This document shows, piece by piece, positions 19,110 through 22,857 of a stretch of 22,857 bases of DNA (position 1 is its first letter; every line of letters starts with the position of its first letter). Source of the DNA: a virus. The position numbers and the translations under genes were made by a program. The stretch spans positions 1-22,857 of IMG/VR virus record IMGVR_UViG_3300008217_000107; one strand, given 5' to 3'. The notes under the pieces are model-generated. The model saw only the letters and a list, made by a program, of their open reading frames with translations. It did no database searches and was not told the DNA's origin.

Positions 19110-19469
19110 CTAAGTAGTAGTGGTTTTAGAGTTTGCTTTGTCTCGCAGCAATCCCTCATACTTAGTGCGATTATCGGCCCATTTCTTGACACCAATACGC
19201 TTACCTTCGGAGTCCAAATACGGAACGAACGAGCCGTCCTGTCTGTGTTCTCCCTTGATGCCTCGTTCCCAAGCGGGATTCGCTTGAGGCGGTGGCACCT
19301 TGTTCTTTATTGATGGTGTAGCCGCAGCCGTAGTTGCTGGAGATTGAAGAATCCGCTTTGCAGCATCCTCTCCGCATTCCCGACAAACCGTGTCTGCGTC
19401 TTCACGCATTCCTTGTACTCGTTCGTACTGAACAAAGCACTCAGAACAACGGTAAACGTATGTAGGCAT
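19110..19469 (-). CDS. FmdB-like zinc-ribbon protein (119 aa)
   Basis: The first 40 residues match the FmdB/CxxC_CxxC_SSSS zinc ribbon: Met-Pro-Thr-Tyr-Val-Tyr-Arg-Cys-Ser-Glu-Cys and, after a Met-Arg-Glu-Asp linker, Cys-Arg-Glu-Cys-Gly. The rest is an Ala/Thr/Pro-rich linker and a basic C-terminal part with Tyr-Leu-Asp-Ser-Glu-Gly-Lys-Arg-Ile-Gly. It lies between scaffold and capsid genes, overlapping scaffold by one base (TAATG), so it is probably produced with them. Function in the phage is unknown; a capsid assembly or nucleic acid role is conceivable. Confidence 0.7.
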   Translation of the reverse strand: MPTYVYRCSECFVQYERVQGMREDADTVCRECGEDAAKRILQSPATTAAATPSIKNKVPPPQANPAWERGIKGEHRQDGSFVPYLDSEGKRIGVKKWADNRTKYEGLLRDKANSKTTTT

Positions 19470-19954
19470 TATCGATTAGAATGTACCCGAGCGTCAGGGT
19501 TAGCACCGCCCGCCGCTTCCAACACAGTATGGACGAATCTTGCAGCCGAGTCTTCTTGCGAACGACCGGCGTTAATCATCTCCTGAAACTGTCGATGACC
19601 CGCGTCGTATGGGCTTTCCGTCTGATTCTCAGGTGCGATATGATCCGCAGCAAGATCCCGACGCTCCTGTGCAACACGCACATCGGCCTCAGAATTCTCC
19701 GGCTCAGGCGGTGGCGGTGGAGCAGCATCTTTAAGGATGCCTAGTTCCTCTGCCTCTGCCTTGATGAGATCTGTTTCCAGATCACCATCGTAAGCCTTGA
19801 ACAGCAGTTGTCCTGCCTTGCTATCAGTATCAACCCCGGCCTTCAGAAACGCCATCTCGCGCTTCATCTGATCAAGTTCCTGAGATGCCTTCTTGCCACG
19901 GTCAGCGGCGTCACGCAACTCCTTGATCCCACCGTATTCCTGATCTTCTGCCAT
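19469..19954 (-). CDS. Capsid scaffolding protein (161 aa)
   Basis: The start at 19954 is chosen for GGAGAGACATC-ATG; the frame extends 33 codons further upstream but has no ribosome-binding site there. The protein is acidic and helical, with a coiled-coil N-terminal half (IKELRDAADRGKKASQELDQMKRE), a Leu-Lys-Ala-Gly-Val-Asp-Thr-Asp segment and Phe-Lys-Ala-Tyr-Asp-Gly-Asp-Leu. This fits phage scaffold proteins, which direct capsid assembly and are then removed. Pro-rich and Ala/Gly-rich linkers follow. It precedes the zinc ribbon and the major capsid gene. Confidence 0.75.
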   Translation of the reverse strand: MAEDQEYGGIKELRDAADRGKKASQELDQMKREMAFLKAGVDTDSKAGQLLFKAYDGDLETDLIKAEAEELGILKDAAPPPPPEPENSEADVRVAQERRDLAADHIAPENQTESPYDAGHRQFQEMINAGRSQEDSAARFVHTVLEAAGGANPDARVHSNR

Positions 19955-20136
19955 GATGTCTCTCCTGCCTAATCGCACACAGTCGGAGGAACCGTGCGGT
20001 AGATGACTGAATAAAAAACATCCCCGGTCGTCACACTCCGGTTCTGTCTCCACTAACTACTCATCAAGGGCGTGGGCGTCCAAGATGGGATAAGCACACA
20101 CCGGCCCAAAAGAGCACACAGTGGCCTACAGAGAAA

Positions 20137-20164
20137 ACTATAACAGGTCTACAAATAAATACAA
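20137..20164 (-). promoter_or_regulatory. Candidate leftward promoter for the head module
   Basis: On the minus strand TTGTAT (20164-20159) and TATAGT (20142-20137) are 16 bases apart; the -10 matches at five of six positions. The leader to the scaffold start would be about 175 nt. The promoter lies in the 224-base gap between scaffold and the 72-aa membrane protein. No clear terminator was seen in the gap. Confidence 0.35.
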
Positions 20165-20178
20165 GTTATTGAGGCGTG

Positions 20179-20397
20179 TTATCGCTCTGCGTGCCACTTC
20201 AAATGATCAGTGTGTGAATCCCTTACAGCCCGCACATCGACCTTGACTTCCCGCACATCCTCGCCAATCGCTTCCATCTTTACCTGATTGGCTGAATGCT
20301 GATCACTGTTTTCCCGCCGTAGGCGTGCAGCAATCATAATAAAGATGCCGCTAATCAGCGCCGAGCCAGCAGCACCAACCGCCCCGATCCACTCCAT
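20179..20397 (-). CDS. Single-span membrane protein, possible second lysis factor (72 aa)
   Basis: Residues 4-22 form one hydrophobic segment (IGAVGAAGSALISGIFIMIA), followed by Arg-Leu-Arg-Arg and a long charged amphipathic helix. This is typical of small phage membrane proteins next to holins (for example DUF2746-like proteins). It could be a holin partner, antiholin or spanin-like factor. It starts one base inside the end of the holin gene (TAATG). Confidence 0.6.
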   Translation of the reverse strand: MEWIGAVGAAGSALISGIFIMIAARLRRENSDQHSANQVKMEAIGEDVREVKVDVRAVRDSHTDHLKWHAER

Positions 20398-20588
20398 TAC
20401 GACATAACTGAAGCCGACTTATCGCCAAAGCGAGAAGCAACCATGCCCTTGACAAGACTCAACGCAGCCGTAGCACCAGCCAACGCAGCAGCCTTAGCGT
20501 TACCGATATCTCCACCGACAACAAAGATACCTAGAAATGCCTGAATAAAGGTAGCGACTACCCGTTCGATAACGTCCTTAGTAACCAC
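20397..20588 (-). CDS. r1t-type holin (63 aa)
   Basis: Two short hydrophobic segments, about residues 9-25 and 31-50, are separated by Gly-Gly-Asp, with Glu-Arg-Val-Val-Ala-Thr-Phe-Ile-Gln-Ala-Phe-Leu-Gly near the start and Ala-Leu-Ser-Leu-Val-Lys-Gly-Met-Val-Ala-Ser-Arg-Phe-Gly near the end. This agrees with the r1t-like holin family of phages of Gram-positive hosts. It would form membrane lesions that release the endolysin encoded about 5.5 kb downstream. GTG start preceded by GAAGG; it overlaps the lysine-rich gene before it. Confidence 0.75.
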   Translation of the reverse strand: MVTKDVIERVVATFIQAFLGIFVVGGDIGNAKAAALAGATAALSLVKGMVASRFGDKSASVMS

Positions 20589-20682
20589 TCTTTACCTTCT
20601 TCCCGGTTTTCTTAGCGTGCTTCTTAGCAGCAGCCTTACCCTTCTTCGTATAAGCAAACTTCTTCTTACCAACCTTAGGCAT
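20578..20682 (-). CDS. Lysine-rich mini-protein (34 aa)
   Basis: A 34-residue protein beginning MPKVGKKKFAYTKKGKAAAK, with 14 lysines. Small basic proteins of this MPKVGxKxFxYTxxGKAAAKK type are frequent in tailed phage head regions; I recognise the type but not its function. It could be a DNA-binding or capsid-internal protein. Its ATG lies inside the 3' end of the large gene upstream, and its stop lies inside the holin gene. Too short to be found by length-based frame searches. Confidence 0.7.
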   Translation of the reverse strand: MPKVGKKKFAYTKKGKAAAKKHAKKTGKKVKSGY

Positions 20683-21871
20683 TAGCCGCTCCAAACCCTG
20701 TAGCAGAACCAGACATTAGCGCACCACCACCACCTGCAAAGTCTGACGCTCTGCGTGCCTTACGTGCTGCAATCATATCAGCGAGTTCCTGACCAGTACG
20801 CAACTCTCCTTCTACCAAATCACCCTTCATGCCGAACTCAATAGACGTACCGTGCGTACCCAATTCAAGATTAGCCTCTCCTATACGCTCCCTATACAAA
20901 TCTTCTTCTAGTTTCAGATTAGCGAAACCCGTCCATACGCTTTCCTGTGTCCTACCCAAAGCCGTAATCGCTTCAGCGCGCTGCTTTGTAATAGTTTCAT
21001 CCAAAGTAATGGCAGCAGCACCACCAATTGTTGCAGACTCAACAGTCTTTCTGACATTGACCCAATCCCCACCCCACTCATCATCGGGATCAAGGAAAGC
21101 AATCATCAAAGCCGCATCACTAGCAGGCCCATACCAATCCATAAACGTCTGCTTGATTTCTTCCGGTGCGTTATAGATCATGTTCGATGCAGCAGTCAAA
21201 CGCTCCGTGATTTCAGTATCACCGACACTGTTAAGAAACGTATCTCTAACAAGATTATCAAGATTCGCACCAAGAGCAGCCATACCGTAATGCTCTAACT
21301 GGCGGGCAAGAGTTCGCTCACGTTCCAAATACTCTGCTGGGGTAGGGATATCACGCGGAGCGGACAGGTAACGCTTATCTTCTCGCATCAAAGCAATACC
21401 GGGAAACCTGTCCTTGAATGCCTTCTGATCGTAGACCTCTATCATTGCCTGAGCCGAAGTAAACGTGGAATCAGCAATGAATCTGCCCTTTACCCAACCC
21501 CACAACTCATTGGTAGTCGCAGTATCAAGACCAATATCTACCATTGCTTGAAGAAAGCCCTGTTTCAAAGTTCTGAAGTTGTCATCAGACTCAAATTCGT
21601 CACCGTTGTCATCGGACTTGCCATCGGACTTGTCATCCATCCATGCATTCGTATGCACAATCGTGCCGCTATCGGCGTACTGGGCGACATCAGCCCAGCC
21701 CGGAATGCGTGCACCAACCTCAAGGCCGGAGGAACCCGGCGTAACGAGAACGCTCTCCCGAGTCTTCGGGTCGAACTCCCAATAAGACCCCTTGCGGCCC
21801 GACGGATTGACTTGTGCAACGTACTCGTCCCATGTCAACGTCCCATCGGGACCATACATCTCTACAGCCAT
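20675..21871 (-). CDS. Large virion protein, probably internal or structural (398 aa)
   Basis: Start overlaps the stop of the gene before (TAATG). The N-terminal quarter is Gly/Asp rich (MAVEMYGPDGTLTWDEY and an acidic Ser-Asp-Asp region). Residues 140-340 are helical with Ala-Phe-Lys-Asp-Arg-Phe-Pro-Gly-Ile, then Pro-Thr-Pro-Ala-Glu-Tyr-Leu-Glu-Arg-Glu-Arg. This FxxRFPGxxxL ... PAEYLxxER pattern recurs in virion proteins of several environmental phages. No enzyme motif was seen. The C-terminal tail is Gly/Ala/Ser rich. A role as an internal or portal-near protein is suggested by its place upstream of the holin and scaffold genes. Confidence 0.6.
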   Translation of the reverse strand: MAVEMYGPDGTLTWDEYVAQVNPSGRKGSYWEFDPKTRESVLVTPGSSGLEVGARIPGWADVAQYADSGTIVHTNAWMDDKSDGKSDDNGDEFESDDNFRTLKQGFLQAMVDIGLDTATTNELWGWVKGRFIADSTFTSAQAMIEVYDQKAFKDRFPGIALMREDKRYLSAPRDIPTPAEYLERERTLARQLEHYGMAALGANLDNLVRDTFLNSVGDTEITERLTAASNMIYNAPEEIKQTFMDWYGPASDAALMIAFLDPDDEWGGDWVNVRKTVESATIGGAAAITLDETITKQRAEAITALGRTQESVWTGFANLKLEEDLYRERIGEANLELGTHGTSIEFGMKGDLVEGELRTGQELADMIAARKARRASDFAGGGGALMSGSATGFGAANA

Positions 21872-22857
21872 TACCGTGCCCCAAACAACTGAAGCAAACT
21901 GCCAGTCAAGTTACTCATATTAGATTTGTAGTCATCAGTCTTCTCAAACTGAGGCTGGGTACGCGCCCACCTGCTGACCTCACGAGAATTCATAAACCTC
22001 TCATCGCCATCTTCGTTGAGAATCAGATTGTTTAATTGCTTACCGAATACGTCCTGCAACTTGACTTCGCTCGCATCCAACTCCCAGACATCTGCCAGAG
22101 TAGTCCTTATAGGAGACAGATGACTTTTCAACGACGACCCTCCAAAGGTACTGGTATCTGCACTATACGAAAAGTTATCGATCCGATCCAGTATCGATGA
22201 GCCATTCAGAAAACTGTACTGATCCCCAACCCTGCGAATGATCTCGTCATAAGCCGTCTGCCAGTTGATTTGCTCAGTCTTGACACCCTGAACCAGATCC
22301 CAAATATCCCCATCATCTATCGCTATATAGTTTTGAGTAGCAATACCTTTAAAACTGTCAAACAAATCTTGTAGCGCACCGGGTCCAATTCTAGAAGGAT
22401 CAAACTCGCTCCCAGCCTTTGTAGCGAACCCATCATCCTTAAATAATTTCTCTTCAATCTGCCTATTTGCTTCATCCGCATTCAATACTGGCAATCCATT
22501 AGAACCAACATCTGATGCAGTAAGAATCAAATTTTCCGCAAAGTCTCTTATCCTTTTACTTTCAGGATCAAGATCATCAAGCCCCTGCATCCGCAAATAA
22601 TCAGTGACATACCTTGCGGTTTCCTTCACCAACCGCTCATATTCCCCACCGGGCATCAGCGGGTCATAACGTAGTTTCTGAACAGCCTGCCAAACAGCAG
22701 TCTGTTTGGCCCACCATGTCTCCTTGTTGAGAGCAACTAAGAATTCATTTATGAAGGCTTCTTCAACATAAGCAGCCCCCCCCGAACCACCTTGAATTAC
22801 TTGAGTATTAAACTTTTCAACCCATTCACGAATAAATTCTTGTGCACGGGCAGGAGC
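21871..22857 (-). CDS. Large virion protein, partial (at least 328 aa, runs off right edge)
   Basis: The frame is open from 21871 to the right edge, so the N-terminus is missing; the ATG at 22656 is only an internal methionine. The visible part is helical and rich in Trp, Asp and Glu, with Ala-Tyr-Val-Glu-Glu-Ala-Phe near the edge, Trp-Trp-Ala-Lys-Gln-Thr-Ala-Val-Trp-Gln-Ala and a Tyr-Glu-Arg-Leu-Val-Lys-Glu-Thr helix, and a C-terminal Gly-Ser-Leu-Leu-Gln-Leu-Phe. It resembles structural or internal virion proteins of phages with transglycosylase-like or ejection proteins, without catalytic signature here. It overlaps the next gene by TAATG. Confidence 0.55.
   Translation of the reverse strand, partial: APARAQEFIREWVEKFNTQVIQGGSGGAAYVEEAFINEFLVALNKETWWAKQTAVWQAVQKLRYDPLMPGGEYERLVKETARYVTDYLRMQGLDDLDPESKRIRDFAENLILTASDVGSNGLPVLNADEANRQIEEKLFKDDGFATKAGSEFDPSRIGPGALQDLFDSFKGIATQNYIAIDDGDIWDLVQGVKTEQINWQTAYDEIIRRVGDQYSFLNGSSILDRIDNFSYSADTSTFGGSSLKSHLSPIRTTLADVWELDASEVKLQDVFGKQLNNLILNEDGDERFMNSREVSRWARTQPQFEKTDDYKSNMSNLTGSLLQLFGAR

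Noticed and set aside
22657-22857. Separate gene end or intergenic gap upstream of the ATG at 22656
   Set aside because: The same frame is open without a stop to the window edge and reads as normal protein, so the gene is simply cut by the edge.

Overview
This window looks like part of a tailed double-stranded DNA phage genome (Caudoviricetes) that probably infects an actinobacterium. It carries recognisable phage genes: scaffold, major capsid protein, tail proteins, M15 endolysin and an r1t-type holin. Actinobacterial links are a WhiB-like iron-sulphur regulator, a protein resembling the phiC31 gp3 recombination directionality factor (RDF), and a tmRNA-like RNA whose 5' motif matches the actinobacterial form. 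No terminase, portal, tape measure, polymerase or integrase lies in the window. Tail type and lifestyle therefore cannot be settled here. All family calls come from reading the sequence; no database was searched.

Layout. Bases 1-1404 (minus strand) hold three tail or fibre genes and run off the left edge. Bases 1405-2137 are a gene-free divergent control region with a good leftward promoter and two abutting perfect inverted repeats. From 2138 to 13055 the plus strand carries a dense early or middle region of mostly tiny genes that overlap at ATGA or TAATG junctions. It starts with a GC-rich unknown gene (2499-3230) flanked by hairpins. It then holds unknown and zinc-binding small proteins, single-stranded DNA-binding protein, WhiB-like regulator, DUF932 protein, Cas4-like PD-(D/E)XK nuclease, gp3/RDF-like protein, and HNH nuclease. 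From 13003 to the right edge the minus strand carries a phosphoesterase, a small unknown gene, endolysin, a large structural protein, a head-tail protein, major capsid protein, an FmdB-like zinc ribbon, scaffold, two lysis-type membrane proteins, a lysine-rich mini-protein and two large virion proteins. The two blocks meet tail to tail and overlap by 53 bases.

The most unusual element is the gene-free stretch 4337-4857. It appears to encode an ornate structured RNA. Two neighbouring hairpins have perfectly complementary 6-nt loops (possible kissing loops). An H-type pseudoknot has two 6-bp stems, and a second pseudoknot is nested in a 7-bp stem. Directly after these comes a compact tRNA-like domain with the tmRNA-type 5' motif, a 7-bp acceptor stem and a perfect T arm, but with no room for a tag reading frame. 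An RNase P cut at this domain would leave the ornate RNA with a defined 3' end. This recalls large phage RNAs such as GOLLD and ROOL, which are reported near tRNAs, and the tRNA-like 3' end of MALAT1. The function is unknown.

Other points of interest are a 9-codon repeat with one extra base that truncates the gene at 9654-10106, a gp3/RDF-like gene beside a Cas4-like nuclease with no integrase in view, and the large number of small metal-binding proteins.
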